Source: Pelagicoccus sp. SDUM812005
GTDB taxonomy: Bacteria > Verrucomicrobiota > Verrucomicrobiia > Opitutales > Opitutaceae
DNA length: 50,743 bases
NCBI RefSeq assembly: GCF_031127875.1
Contig: NZ_JARXIA010000030.1
Coordinates: forward strand, 1-50,743
Reading direction: 5' to 3'
In this document: positions 16,330 to 25,780 of the stretch, in pieces
How the letters are laid out: every line of letters begins with the position of its first letter
How positions within the stretch are numbered: position 1 is the first letter of the stretch
The notes under the pieces: generated by a model
The model's input: the letters and a program-made list of their open reading frames with translations, nothing else
What the model was told of the DNA's origin: nothing
Database searches by the model: none
Position numbers and translations under genes: made by a program

Positions 16330-18084
16330 CTAGGCTAGGTCAGCGGTGGCGGAACGTTGGCGCTTGCTCGTTTTTCTCAACAGGACGCCGATTCCGAAGA
16401 CGAGGCCGCCGCAAAAGATGAATGCGATGCGACCGGAGAGCGAATTGGGAATCAAGGTGAGCAGGAGGATGAATGTTCCGAAGCTCATAGCGACGCCGCC
16501 CATGAGGCCGGCTTGCTTGTAGTCGGTCTTGGTGCCCTCGCATTCCTCTTCGGTAATGGGAGTGCGCATACGTTCGTTGAAGGCTTCGATTTCGGCCCGG
16601 CGCTTGGCTGGCATGCGGTTGTAGAAGAGCATGGTGAAGAAGAACCAGGAGCCGCAGGTGGCGAGGTTGGCGAATAGACCGATGCTGGGAATCCAGGTTT
16701 CGGCCTCGGCTCTGCTGAGTTCTCTGCCGAGTTGCTCGGCGAGCCAGTCGTTGTTGAAGAGGTAGAACACGGTCAGGGAGGTCATGAATCCTACGAGGGT
16801 GGTCGACCAGGCGGCCCAGGTGGGTGCTTTGCGGGTAAAGATCACGAGGGCAAGCGGTATGGTCATGGGAACCGCGAGCATGGACCCTGTCCACTGCACG
16901 AGCTTGAAGAGTCCGAATTCCTTGAGTTCGGTGAAGAACAGGGCGAGGCTGATGATCATGGCGCCCAGGAAGACCGTGGTGATGCGGCTGGTGAGCATGA
17001 GCTCTTTCTCGCTGGCGTTGGGGCGGAGAACCGGCAGGTAGAAGTTTCGCACGAAGATGCCTGCGTTTCGGTTGAGCCCTGTATCCATGCAGGAAACGGT
17101 GGCTCCAAGCATGGCGCAGATCATCAAGCCCATCATGCCCATAGGGAGGTATTCGAGGGCGACGACGATGTAGGCGGCCTCGGCTGGGTTGTTCAGTTCC
17201 GGAATCATGGCTCCAATATCTGGATACAAGATTGCGGCGGCCATGGGCGGAATGAACCAGATGACCGGGCCGATGTAGGAGAGGATGGCGGCGAGCCCAG
17301 CGGCCTTGCGGGCGTGCTCCGAGTTTTTGACGGCTAGGTACCGGCCCGACTCTATGAGGTTGTTGCAGTTGACCATCTGGCGGGCGATGTTCGACATCAT
17401 CCAAAATCCAACCAGGCCGTAGGTGAAGGGAGCCGAGAGGTCGAGGTGTCCAGCGGGCATTTTTTCGATGAACGCGCTCGGTCCGCCCACCGCTGACATG
17501 GCGAAGATCGCAGCGATGATGGTGACTGGAACCATGACCAGCAGTTGGACGAAATCGTTGGAGGAGGAGGCCCAAGAGCCGCCGAGCAAGGTCGAGGTGA
17601 TGACGACGACTCCCGTGATGATGATGGCGGTTTCGAGCGGGAGCTCGAAGGAAACGGAAATGAAGAGGCAGAGTCCGAACAGCCAACCGGCGCCGCCGAG
17701 GATGCCGAGAGGAATGCTGAACCAGGTGTAGAATTGCTGGCTAAACTTGTCGAAACGCTCCCGCACCGCCTCGACCGTCGTGATGACTCGCATTTGGCGG
17801 GATCGGGCGGCGAAGTAGAAGTAGTTGATGGTGAAGCCGAGAGCGTTGCCGATGTAGATGGTGAGGACGCCCCAGCCGTCGTTGTAGGCCTTTGAGGCCG
17901 CTCCGGTAAAGGTCCAGGCGCTGAATTGCACCATGAAGGCGGAAGCTCCCACGAGCCACCACATCATGTTGCCTCCGCCGCGGAAGTAGTCGCTCGTATT
18001 GGAGACGAACTTGGAGGTCAGGTAACCTACGGTGAGGAGCAGGCCAAAGTAGGCTGCGATGACGATGTAGTCGTATTGAGTCAT
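16330..18084 (-). CDS. Sodium:solute symporter family (SSS) transporter
   Basis: The 584-residue inner-membrane protein belongs to the SSS/SLC5 family, which couples Na+ influx to uptake of sugars, acids or amino acids. About 14 membrane segments can be drawn. Family stretches include DYFRGGGNMMWWLVGASAF, FSAWTFTGAASKAYNDGW, IITGVVVITSTLLGGSWASS and MDTGLNRNAGIFVRNFYLPVL. A cytoplasmic loop near 500-530 is charged (KRRAEIEAFNERMRTP). It is the first gene of a four-gene minus-strand operon with sulfatase, lyase and sulfatase. The context suggests it imports mono- or oligosaccharides released from the polymer; substrate not determinable. Confidence 0.92.
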   Translation of the reverse strand: MTQYDYIVIAAYFGLLLTVGYLTSKFVSNTSDYFRGGGNMMWWLVGASAFMVQFSAWTFTGAASKAYNDGWGVLTIYIGNALGFTINYFYFAARSRQMRVITTVEAVRERFDKFSQQFYTWFSIPLGILGGAGWLFGLCLFISVSFELPLETAIIITGVVVITSTLLGGSWASSSNDFVQLLVMVPVTIIAAIFAMSAVGGPSAFIEKMPAGHLDLSAPFTYGLVGFWMMSNIARQMVNCNNLIESGRYLAVKNSEHARKAAGLAAILSYIGPVIWFIPPMAAAILYPDIGAMIPELNNPAEAAYIVVALEYLPMGMMGLMICAMLGATVSCMDTGLNRNAGIFVRNFYLPVLRPNASEKELMLTSRITTVFLGAMIISLALFFTELKEFGLFKLVQWTGSMLAVPMTIPLALVIFTRKAPTWAAWSTTLVGFMTSLTVFYLFNNDWLAEQLGRELSRAEAETWIPSIGLFANLATCGSWFFFTMLFYNRMPAKRRAEIEAFNERMRTPITEEECEGTKTDYKQAGLMGGVAMSFGTFILLLTLIPNSLSGRIAFIFCGGLVFGIGVLLRKTSKRQRSATADLA

Positions 18085-18244
18085 TTGACGGGGCTTGGGA
18101 GAAAGGGACGGGAGTCCGTAAGGGATCAGTGTCGCAGGGTTGGGTCGCGGAGTTCAACGAGCCATCAATCAATACAGATCGAGTCCTTTGAAGGGAGAGT
18201 CCTGGAGGCGGCCCGGGAGGGCTCGGATCCAGCCGGGCTGGCGG

Positions 18245-20248
18245 CTACTTTTCGGTCTTGGCGAGGCTCTGGACGAAGCTGTGCAAGGTGGGGTCGCTAG
18301 ATGTCTCGAGGAGGCGGTTGTTGCGGTAGGCGTCGACTAGGCGTTCGAGGTCCGCGATGCGGTAGCGCATGCGTTGGCCGCGTTCGTTGTCCGCGGTGCG
18401 TCGTGTTTCCTTGAATACGCGGATGTCCTGCGTTTTGGGGATGATGTCGACGCCGTCTCGGATGGCGGATTCGACGGATTCGAAGTGGTGGTGTTCGGCG
18501 AGCACGATGCGACGGTTTTCCAGGAGAAGGGTGTAGCCGTAGTCTCCGTAGGCTTCGGAGAAGGCGCCGTCGATGGTGATGGCTTTTCCGCTGCGCTTGA
18601 GGGGAGACTCGCCCTGCTCGAGCTTGACGGGCACGTGGCCGTTTACGATGAGGCCGTTTTCGGTATCGGCGCCGAATTCGACCAGTACCTTGTCGCAAAA
18701 GTCGCCACGGTGGATGAGCTCGAAGTAGGGATCCTTCTTTTCCTTGTGGGGAGCCTTGTCGGCGATGAAGTCGCGCTCGAGGGTGGCGATGCGGTCTTTA
18801 CCGAAGAGGGGTGAGAGGGGGCCGCACCAGAGGTACCAGAGGAAGTCGAGGTCGCTGGGGCGCGGATCGCGCAGGGCTCGGCTGACCACGGATTCGATTT
18901 TCTCGAAGAGCTGCTTGCCGGAGTAGGGGGTTCCGTCGATTTCGAGCTGGAGGAAGGCGCCGTCCGGGTCGCAGGGCACGCAGCCGTGGAAGATGAGGCA
19001 GTCTCCACGTTTCAAATACATGGCGCCGTGGTCTACCATGAACTGCATTTGCTCGCGCAGCTTCTGGCTGCGGAGGAAGGAGCGCTTGAGGTATTTGAGG
19101 CAGTCCTGCTCTTCGGGGCTGAGCTGGTAGGGATTCGCGGGGTCGAGGGTGGGGAACTGCTTGTCGGTGAGGGCGTAGCTTTGGCCGTCGATCTCGATCG
19201 TGCCGGCGGCTAGGTCGATGCGGTGGAGCAGGCGTCGGTGGTCGAGCTTCCAGTGCGGGTTGCGTTCGATGAGCTGGCCTTCCAGCTTGAACTGCATGAT
19301 GGCGATGGCCTTTTGCATGCGAGCCACGAGCTGGATGGGCCGCATGCCTTCGCGTTTGGGCATGAAGTGAGTGGCGGGGTCGTCGTGGTAGACGGTGTTG
19401 GCGAGGTGCTCGAGCGGGGTGAGGGGAACGCTGTAGCCCTCGTCGAGCTGGCCGAGGCGGCGGTAGCGCAGGGAGACGCGCAGGGCGGTGCAGATGAGGG
19501 CTTCGTTGCCGAGGGCGGCGCCCAGCCAGAGGGCGTCGTGGTTTCCCCAGATAAAGGATACGTTAGGCTGCAGGCGCAGGTAGTCGACGACGCGGTCGCC
19601 TCGCGGGCCGCGATCCCAGCAGTCGCCGCCGATGATGAGCTCGTCCACGGCGAGGTTGCGGATGAGGCGGCCGATCATGTGAATGAGGTGGAGGAGGCGC
19701 CCTTGCCGTTGAAGCTCGTTGATGATGGCGTCGACGAAGAGGGTTCCGTCCTCGTTGGAAGGGGCGTGCAGGATTTCCAGGAGGAGGTTCCTGAAGTCGC
19801 TGGGCAGCAGTTCGGTGGCGAGCCGCAGGCTGTAGTTGGACATGAGGTGGCGCAGGAGCTCGAACTGGGGGCCGAGCACGCGGTGGGCGAAGGCCTTGAT
19901 CTCGTCCGGGTCCTTGAGGTCCCGCTTGAGCTGGCTGGTCACTTCGGCTGGGTAGAAGGTGAGCTTGAGGAACTCGGCGAGGCCTTCTTCCGACATGCGG
20001 CCGCGGAACATCGTTTCGACGAGGGGACGGAGGGTGCCGGAGGCGTTGTTGATGACGTGCTGCAGTTTCTTGTCCTCGCCATGGATGTCGCTGATGACGT
20101 GGATGGCGCCTTGGGGGAGGGTCTGCACGGCGGCGAGGCGGGCAATCTCTGCGATGGCGGCGTCGGCGTTGGGAAACTTGCAGGAGAGGAGTTCCAGGGA
20201 GGAGAGGTCGGCTTCGGGCCGCTTGAAGGAGAGGGTGTTGCTATTCAT
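18245..20248 (-). CDS. fbp: Class III fructose-1,6-bisphosphatase
   Basis: This enzyme hydrolyses fructose 1,6-bisphosphate to fructose 6-phosphate in gluconeogenesis; class III enzymes belong to the calcineurin-like phosphoesterases. The frame extends to a TTG at 20263, but ATG 20248 (MNSNTLSFKR) is the better start, giving 667 residues, the class III size. The two-metal motifs are all present: D54-I-H56 in VISDIHGEDK, D209-C-W-D-R-G214, G235-N-H-D238, and later VNGHVPVKLEQGESP. It is separated from the symporter operon and from the BNR-4 genes by more than 100 bases, so it is probably its own unit. Growth on algal sugars that enter below glucose would need it. Confidence 0.95.
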   Translation of the reverse strand: MNSNTLSFKRPEADLSSLELLSCKFPNADAAIAEIARLAAVQTLPQGAIHVISDIHGEDKKLQHVINNASGTLRPLVETMFRGRMSEEGLAEFLKLTFYPAEVTSQLKRDLKDPDEIKAFAHRVLGPQFELLRHLMSNYSLRLATELLPSDFRNLLLEILHAPSNEDGTLFVDAIINELQRQGRLLHLIHMIGRLIRNLAVDELIIGGDCWDRGPRGDRVVDYLRLQPNVSFIWGNHDALWLGAALGNEALICTALRVSLRYRRLGQLDEGYSVPLTPLEHLANTVYHDDPATHFMPKREGMRPIQLVARMQKAIAIMQFKLEGQLIERNPHWKLDHRRLLHRIDLAAGTIEIDGQSYALTDKQFPTLDPANPYQLSPEEQDCLKYLKRSFLRSQKLREQMQFMVDHGAMYLKRGDCLIFHGCVPCDPDGAFLQLEIDGTPYSGKQLFEKIESVVSRALRDPRPSDLDFLWYLWCGPLSPLFGKDRIATLERDFIADKAPHKEKKDPYFELIHRGDFCDKVLVEFGADTENGLIVNGHVPVKLEQGESPLKRSGKAITIDGAFSEAYGDYGYTLLLENRRIVLAEHHHFESVESAIRDGVDIIPKTQDIRVFKETRRTADNERGQRMRYRIADLERLVDAYRNNRLLETSSDPTLHSFVQSLAKTEK

Positions 20249-20378
20249 AGGTGGGTCAGGCAAGGGAGCGTTTTCCGTTTGTAGCGTAGGGCGCCGCGAC
20301 GGGGAGATTTTCCTGAGGTCAGCTTAGCGTGGCTTGGCGTACGGCGCAAGGCGGCCCGGCACTTGGGCGCTGGGGGCG

Positions 20379-21737
20379 TCAGTCCGCCTTTTTCTGCTTG
20401 AGGGTGTGCAGGTAGAGGGTGCTCGGCGGGAGGATGGATTCGCGGGCTTGGCCGCGGAAGGGGGCTTGGGCTTCCCAGGTGATGTAGTAGCTTAGGCCGT
20501 CGTCGCCCTGGGCGGACTTGGTCCGCAGGATGAGCTCGTCTCCGTAGGAGTCGACTCCGTTGAGCAGGACTTCGCCGGAGGAGGCGACCTGCGAAAGGAC
20601 GGGCGGGTAGGCGAAGCTAGGCCTGCTCTCAAGGAGCTTTAAGGAGGCTTCGTCGAGGATCAGGTCGTACCAGTCTTCCTGCTTCTTGACGGTGAGGCGG
20701 ATTTTGCCGTCGGGCAGCGCTACTGGTTTTTGGATACGCACGTCGAAGGAAGAGAGGGAGCCGGTGCCGCCGAAATCCCAGCGGAAGTTTCGCCAGTCGC
20801 TAACTTGGTAGCTTTTCCAGGCATCGGCTTCGCGACGGGCGATATAGGCTTGGGTCTGGCCGTTCTGGTCGTACTTGTGGAAGGCGATTAGGGGGCGGTG
20901 TTGGGAGTCGAAGCCGAGCTTGTTGTTTCCGTTGATGGCTCCTCCGCGGGCGGGCACGGGATCGGCGATGTCGCTGGAAGCGAGGGTGATGGGCAGGGGC
21001 AAGGGGTTCCCGGCTGAGTCTTCCCAATGGATGAGGTCGTCGCTGCGGGCGTAGCTGATGTCGTGGTTGGTGCCGGCGTCCGGTGTGTCGCGCCAGATCC
21101 ACACCATGTGGAAGCGTCCGTCCGGGCCGAGGCTGGGGCCTTCGACGTAGGCGTTCATGAGGCCTTGGCCATCGATCAAGGGCGTGTCGTGGATCTGGGT
21201 CCAGGCTTGGCTTTCCGGATCGTAGGCGAGGTAGACTTCGACTCCGTCGCCGCTGAAGCCGCTGCGGTATTTCAGGATGAGTTCGCCGTTGTCGCGTTTT
21301 AGGAATTTGGGGTAGGTGGATACTTTTTCGAGTTCGGCGTTCTCCAAAACGTGGATACGCTCGAGAGTGCGAACGTCATGGGGGAAACGGGTGCGGAAGT
21401 ACTCCATGCGCTGGGCGTGCATGTTGCCGAAGAGGTGGAGGTGGCCCTCGGTATCGAGTTCGATGGTGATGTAGTTGTGGCTGTCCCAGCCGTACCAGCT
21501 GTCGACTTTGTAGTAGACCCAAGGAGCGGAGGCTTCGCGGTGGGCTACGGTCATTTGGCGGTTGGCGTCGTAGTAGGCGACGTACTGGTGCTGACCGCTC
21601 ATGAGAATGTCGAAGCCAACGTAGTTGCCAGACCATACGCGGTCGATGGCTTGGCGGTTCACGACCTCGTAGTCGTCGGCGTTTGCGAAGGAGAGGCAGC
21701 CTAGGGAAAGGGCGAGGAAGGAGAGCGTTTTTTTCAT
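20379..21737 (-). CDS. Secreted BNR-4 beta-propeller protein, candidate ulvan lyase (PL25/PL24-like)
   Basis: I start the protein at ATG 21737, where the signal peptide begins (MKKTLSFLALSLGCLSFANA); 452 residues. One BNR-4 (PF15892) seven-bladed propeller fills the mature protein. It shows YYDANRQMTVAHR, GWDSHNYI with H87, HLFGNMHA with H107 (20 residues later), STYPKF followed by KYRSG with R158, and HMVWIWRDTPDAG. Known members of PL24 and PL25, which cleave ulvan at rhamnose-3-sulfate-uronate bonds, use this fold and a His pair; my family assignment is from motif memory. It begins 14 bases after the upstream BNR-4 gene. The tail is Lys-rich (KQKKAD) with no binding module. Confidence 0.85.
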   Translation of the reverse strand: MKKTLSFLALSLGCLSFANADDYEVVNRQAIDRVWSGNYVGFDILMSGQHQYVAYYDANRQMTVAHREASAPWVYYKVDSWYGWDSHNYITIELDTEGHLHLFGNMHAQRMEYFRTRFPHDVRTLERIHVLENAELEKVSTYPKFLKRDNGELILKYRSGFSGDGVEVYLAYDPESQAWTQIHDTPLIDGQGLMNAYVEGPSLGPDGRFHMVWIWRDTPDAGTNHDISYARSDDLIHWEDSAGNPLPLPITLASSDIADPVPARGGAINGNNKLGFDSQHRPLIAFHKYDQNGQTQAYIARREADAWKSYQVSDWRNFRWDFGGTGSLSSFDVRIQKPVALPDGKIRLTVKKQEDWYDLILDEASLKLLESRPSFAYPPVLSQVASSGEVLLNGVDSYGDELILRTKSAQGDDGLSYYITWEAQAPFRGQARESILPPSTLYLHTLKQKKAD

Positions 21738-21751
21738 GGAGTCAGATCGTG

Positions 21752-23809
21752 TTACTGGAAGATTTCGATGAAGTCGATTTCGACGGTGCCGCTTTGGAAG
21801 GTATCGAAGTCGAGGCGTATGGTCTTGATATCGCCTTGCCAATCCGGGTCTTGTCGCATGTCGACTTCGAGGGTTTCCCAATCCCCGTTGGCGGTGGGCG
21901 TGAGGTTGAGGGAGTTGCCGGCTTCGCCGCCGTCGAGCGGAGCGAAGAAGATTTTCCAGTCGGTTCCGGCGGTATTGTTTTTAACTCTTAGGCGTACGTG
22001 GGAGTAGGTGTTCGCATCGGTTGATCCGTCGTTCAGGCGCAGGTAGGGATCGTGGAGAGTGGGATCGAGGGTCAGGGTAAGGATGCCGCCGGAGAGGGAG
22101 GATTGGAGGTGCTTGTGGGTGACGTTCTCCTCTCCCTGGTTCCAGTCGAAACGCCGGTGCACGGCAGGGGCGGGCGGTGAGGCGAGGCGGAAGAAGGAAG
22201 GGGTGGCAAGGGCGTCTGGCGGAAGGACGATGGGGCTGCTGGTTCCCTCCGGCAGAAATTGCCAGGCGTCGTCGGCGAGGTTTCCGGTTTGGGTTTGCAG
22301 TCGCTTGTCGTTGGATAGCCAGGTGACGGAAACCTGCTGGGTGAGCGGATCGAGGCGGGCTTCGAGGCTGGGGACGGCGATCTTGTAGTCGATGACGTGC
22401 AGCGAAGTTGGGGTTTCGTTGCTGTCGGGACTGGCGCCTTGGGAGTAGGTGGAGAGAATTCGCTCCTGTTGCCAACGGCTGAAGTCGATGACGCCTTCGC
22501 CTCCATCGTTGAATTCGTCTTGGGTGAAGATGCGGTTCCAGGTCCAGGCGGTTTTGTCCGGATTGGGAATGCCGTGGGCGATGTGGGTGCGGTTGCCGTT
22601 GGTGTAGGCGAGGAAGAGGTTCTTGTCGTCGTCGCCCACGAGGGAGGGGCGGCTGCCGGTGAAGGGGAGCGCTTGAGTGCGCCATTGCCCGGCGGCGTCG
22701 CGCCAATGGTGGTGGTAGCGTGTATCCGCGCTGCCGGATACATGGTGCCGCATCATGAGGTGGATGGAGCCATCCGGGTAAGCGTAGTGCGTGCACTGGT
22801 TGATTGCGTTTTGGCCGGGCGCGATGGGGACGACAGTGATGCCTGGGGTGTCGAGCGTGATGAGGGTGTCCTTGGCATCGGTGCCGGTGATGGCTACTTG
22901 TTGGCCAGCGTTGTTCTTCCAGGTGCGGCCATCGTCGTCGCTGTAGGCGTAGCAGATGTCGTGGTTGTTGGTGAGTGATGTTTTTGTGAATACGTCGCGC
23001 CAGATCCAGGAGACGTGCAGGCGGGAGCCGGCGTAGCTGATGGCGTTGATGTAGGCGTAGCGGTAGGGGCTGGATTCGCTGCGGTCGGTGGCGATTTGGC
23101 CGTCGCCGTCGTGGTCCCAGGTGTAGGTGGCCTTGTCGCGGGCGATGAACTTGCCGAGTCCGGTGGTCCACTGGTGGGTGGTGGCGTCGTATTCGCGGAT
23201 CATGCTGTCGCCGTTGCCGGAGGTCCAGTAGCGGTAGTAGAGCATGAGGTTCCCGTTGGGCATGGGAACGAAGCGGGGGTAGGTGACGTCTTCGAGCTTG
23301 CCGAGCGGGCCGAGGGTATCGGTGACGGCGCTGAAGAGGGAAGCGTCCCAGGCGACGGATTCGGGATGGGTCGCGACGCCGGGACCGGTGGCGCGGTAGT
23401 TGAGGTCGGACTTGTGGTGGTCGAAGGCGAGGTGGATGCTGCCGTCGCCTTCGGCGATGCCGATTACGGTGACGTTGTGGCTGTCGTTGTTGTCGATGGT
23501 GTAGTCGGTGAAGCGAATCGTTTCCCAATCGCCGGTCGGGAGCTTGCGGCGGGCGACGCAGACGTTGCGGTTGTGGTCGTAGTAGGTGGCGTACTGGTAG
23601 CCCTTGAAGGTTTGCAAGGGCCACTGCTGATGGGTGCGTCCGTTGATGGTGGTGCCGAAGTTTGTTGTTTCGGAAACGGGGAAGTTGAGGCCTTTTTCGT
23701 CGACCTGGGTGGCGGCGAGCTGGAAGACTTCGAGCGCGGGCGTGGTGGTGGTGGCTTGGGCAGAGGCGAGGAGGGCGACGTAGGCTAGGAATGCTAGGCA
23801 GCGAGGCAT
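21752..23809 (-). CDS. Secreted BNR-4 propeller protein with C-terminal binding-type module, candidate lyase
   Basis: I start this at ATG 23809 (MPRCLAFLAYVALLASAQA, signal peptide), giving 685 residues; the 23 codons before it look non-coding. The BNR-4 propeller at about 40-500 keeps TYYDHNRNVCVARR, NDSHNV with H111, FDHH at H131/H132, VTYPRF followed by YYRYW, and LHVSWIWRDVF. After a short linker (about 500-555) comes a beta-sandwich at about 555-685 (YLRLNDGSTDANTYSHVRLR, SLNLTPTANGDWETLEVDM), of the type that often binds carbohydrate. It sits between a sulfatase upstream (79-base gap) and the second BNR-4 gene downstream. The tandem arrangement suggests complementary lyases, but BNR-4 proteins without lyase activity also exist. 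Confidence 0.83.
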   Translation of the reverse strand: MPRCLAFLAYVALLASAQATTTTPALEVFQLAATQVDEKGLNFPVSETTNFGTTINGRTHQQWPLQTFKGYQYATYYDHNRNVCVARRKLPTGDWETIRFTDYTIDNNDSHNVTVIGIAEGDGSIHLAFDHHKSDLNYRATGPGVATHPESVAWDASLFSAVTDTLGPLGKLEDVTYPRFVPMPNGNLMLYYRYWTSGNGDSMIREYDATTHQWTTGLGKFIARDKATYTWDHDGDGQIATDRSESSPYRYAYINAISYAGSRLHVSWIWRDVFTKTSLTNNHDICYAYSDDDGRTWKNNAGQQVAITGTDAKDTLITLDTPGITVVPIAPGQNAINQCTHYAYPDGSIHLMMRHHVSGSADTRYHHHWRDAAGQWRTQALPFTGSRPSLVGDDDKNLFLAYTNGNRTHIAHGIPNPDKTAWTWNRIFTQDEFNDGGEGVIDFSRWQQERILSTYSQGASPDSNETPTSLHVIDYKIAVPSLEARLDPLTQQVSVTWLSNDKRLQTQTGNLADDAWQFLPEGTSSPIVLPPDALATPSFFRLASPPAPAVHRRFDWNQGEENVTHKHLQSSLSGGILTLTLDPTLHDPYLRLNDGSTDANTYSHVRLRVKNNTAGTDWKIFFAPLDGGEAGNSLNLTPTANGDWETLEVDMRQDPDWQGDIKTIRLDFDTFQSGTVEIDFIEIFQ

Positions 23810-23888
23810 GGGAGACAGTGGGGGCTGCGGCGAGTCCTTTTTGTATCGGGATTTGAAGGACAATTGGCGAAGGGGCATCAGGCGGCGT

Positions 23889-25607
23889 TTAGAGGTCCGA
23901 GTCGGTCACGGTTAGGTGGGTGGGCAGGTCGGGACGCTGGTCGAGGTAGGCGGCGATTTTGTCGAGAAGGGCACTGTGTTTTTTGGATACGTCCTTGGTT
24001 TCGCCGATGCCTCCGCCGGAGCCGGTTCCCGGGGCGATTTCGAAGACGACTGGGCTGACGCTCGGGTCTGCGAAGAAGATTATTTTTAGGTCCTGGTAGC
24101 GAACGAAGCGTTTGACGGCAGGGTCGGAAGGGAGCAGGCCGCGGAGCTCTGCCTTCAGTTCGGCGAACTGAGGCTCGGGGGAGAGGTTGTGGAATTCGTG
24201 GGGATCCGCGATGCGGTCGTAGAGTTCTTCGGATCCGTCGAAGTATCGAATATATCGATACTTGCCTTTGACGACGGCATGGGTGCCGCGTCCGTTGCTT
24301 GTAATGGCGTAGCGGTCCGAGCTGCTGGGGTCGTAGTCGGTCTTGAGGAGCGGAGCGAGGCTTTGGCCGTCGAGGTCGTGGCCTGGCGGTGCGATTCCGC
24401 AGAGTTCCACCAAGGTCGGATAAAGGTCGATGAGGCTGACAGGGGTGTCGACGCTGCGGCCGCGGGCCCACTCCTGGGAGTCGTATCCAGAAGGTGGAAC
24501 AATGATGAGAGGAACCCGGGTCGATTCGGACCAAGGGGTGAACTTGCCCCAGTGCTCCTTTTCGCCGAGGTGATAGCCGTGGTCGGAGAGCAGGACGATC
24601 CAGGTGTTGCGGGCGGCTGGGGATTGCTCGAGAGCGTCGAGGATTAGGCCCAGTTGGTCGTCGATGAAGGTGACGCAGGCGAGGTAGGCAAGCACGGCTT
24701 CTTCCCATTGGCCGTGCTCGAGCACGGTTTGGTGGGTGCCTGCGGTGAGGGCGTAGCGGGCTAGGCGTTGGGCGTAGAAGGGAAGGTCCTCGAGGTCGTC
24801 GGGAAGGATTTCGGGAAGCTGGATCGTTTCCGGATCGAACTTTTCGAAGTATTCCTTGGGGGCGAAGAGGGGTTGGTGGGGGCGGTAGAATCCGGCGGCG
24901 ACGAGGAAGGGTTTTTCGCTCGTTTGGGAGAGGGTGCGGGCGGCCCAGCGGGCGATTTCGCCGTCGGGCATTTCCGAGGCGGGCACGTCGACGGGGCCCC
25001 AATCGAAGGAGTTGTTGCGCGAGACGCCGTCGCGACGGTCGTCGGGCATGCCATTGAGGGGGAGCAGGGCCTTCAGCTGGCCCGGGCCGCGATCGACGCG
25101 GTGGCTGGGGTTTTGCTTGAGGGTGTCCAGCTCTTCTCGGGTGAAGGGGCCGCCTTGGTTTCCGGTGCCCGGGCCGTAGCTGTGGAAGTAGGAGACGAAG
25201 TCCTCTCGACGACCGTGGAAGAGTTTGCCGGCACCGTGAGTTTGGTAGCCTTGGTCGGCGAGGTGTTCCGGGATGGTTTGGATGTCCGGGTCGATGTCGA
25301 AGAAGGAGTTTCCGTTGGAGAATACGCCGGTTTTTTCCGGCAGGAGGCCGGTCATGAAGGCGCTGCGGGAGGCGGAGCAGATGGGGATGCTGCAATGGGC
25401 GTTGCGGAAGGTGACGCCGCGGGAGGCGAGCCGGTCGAAGTTGGGCGTGATGCTCTGGGGATGTCCGCCGAGGGGGCCGACCCAATCGTTCAAGTCGTCG
25501 ATGGTGATGAACACTACGTTGGGGCGCGGTTCGGGGCTGGCGTCCGAGCCGAGGGCGAGGAAGGCGATCAGGAAGGTGGCGAATGCCTTGTATGGGTGGC
25601 GCGTCAT
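23889..25607 (-). CDS. Secreted sulfatase, iduronate-2-sulfatase-like
   Basis: From ATG 25607 (MTRHPYKAFATFLIAFLALG, signal peptide) the protein has 572 residues; the open frame upstream to 25799 lacks a signal and overlaps the divergent promoter region. The core starts NVVFITIDDLNDWVGPLGGH with D37-D38. The formylglycine motif is C77-S-A-S-R81, the accepted CxAxR variant. LLSDHGYHLGEKEHWGKFT is typical of iduronate-2-sulfatase-like (S1_7-like) enzymes. The C-terminal stretch about 480-572 is longer than usual. It heads a probable operon with the two BNR-4 genes and is divergent from the LacI-type regulator. Ulvan contains iduronate and sulfated rhamnose, so such a specificity would fit, but this is inference. 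Confidence 0.9.
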   Translation of the reverse strand: MTRHPYKAFATFLIAFLALGSDASPEPRPNVVFITIDDLNDWVGPLGGHPQSITPNFDRLASRGVTFRNAHCSIPICSASRSAFMTGLLPEKTGVFSNGNSFFDIDPDIQTIPEHLADQGYQTHGAGKLFHGRREDFVSYFHSYGPGTGNQGGPFTREELDTLKQNPSHRVDRGPGQLKALLPLNGMPDDRRDGVSRNNSFDWGPVDVPASEMPDGEIARWAARTLSQTSEKPFLVAAGFYRPHQPLFAPKEYFEKFDPETIQLPEILPDDLEDLPFYAQRLARYALTAGTHQTVLEHGQWEEAVLAYLACVTFIDDQLGLILDALEQSPAARNTWIVLLSDHGYHLGEKEHWGKFTPWSESTRVPLIIVPPSGYDSQEWARGRSVDTPVSLIDLYPTLVELCGIAPPGHDLDGQSLAPLLKTDYDPSSSDRYAITSNGRGTHAVVKGKYRYIRYFDGSEELYDRIADPHEFHNLSPEPQFAELKAELRGLLPSDPAVKRFVRYQDLKIIFFADPSVSPVVFEIAPGTGSGGGIGETKDVSKKHSALLDKIAAYLDQRPDLPTHLTVTDSDL

Positions 25608-25751
25608 GAGAACGAGTGTGTTGGGGGGGGAGGGAATGGGTGTTTGTGGATGCAAGTCCAAGCGGGGCCGAGCTTCGATAAAATCTATCAGTATGAATAT
25701 TAGACGCCTGCCGGAGGGGGCCTCGGTAAGCTGCGCTTGGAAAGCTTGACG

Positions 25752-25763
25752 CAAAGCGCTGTC
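25752..25763. promoter_or_regulatory. Possible LacI-family operator between sulfatase and regulator genes
   Basis: CAAAGCGCTGTC contains AAGCGCTG, one mismatch from the AAnCGnTT core common to many LacI-family operators. It lies 18 bases before the GTG of the LacI-type gene, inside the divergent promoter region. A related exact core (AAGCGCTT) occurs at 35686-35693. No binding evidence. Confidence 0.25.
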
Positions 25764-25780
25764 GATCAAAGCTGTGCGGA

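Noticed and set aside
19223-20284. 353-codon frame on the plus strand opposite the bisphosphatase gene
   Set aside because: Composition is Gly/Val/Glu-rich antisense shadow of a high-GC gene, no domain is visible, and the minus-strand gene is unmistakable.
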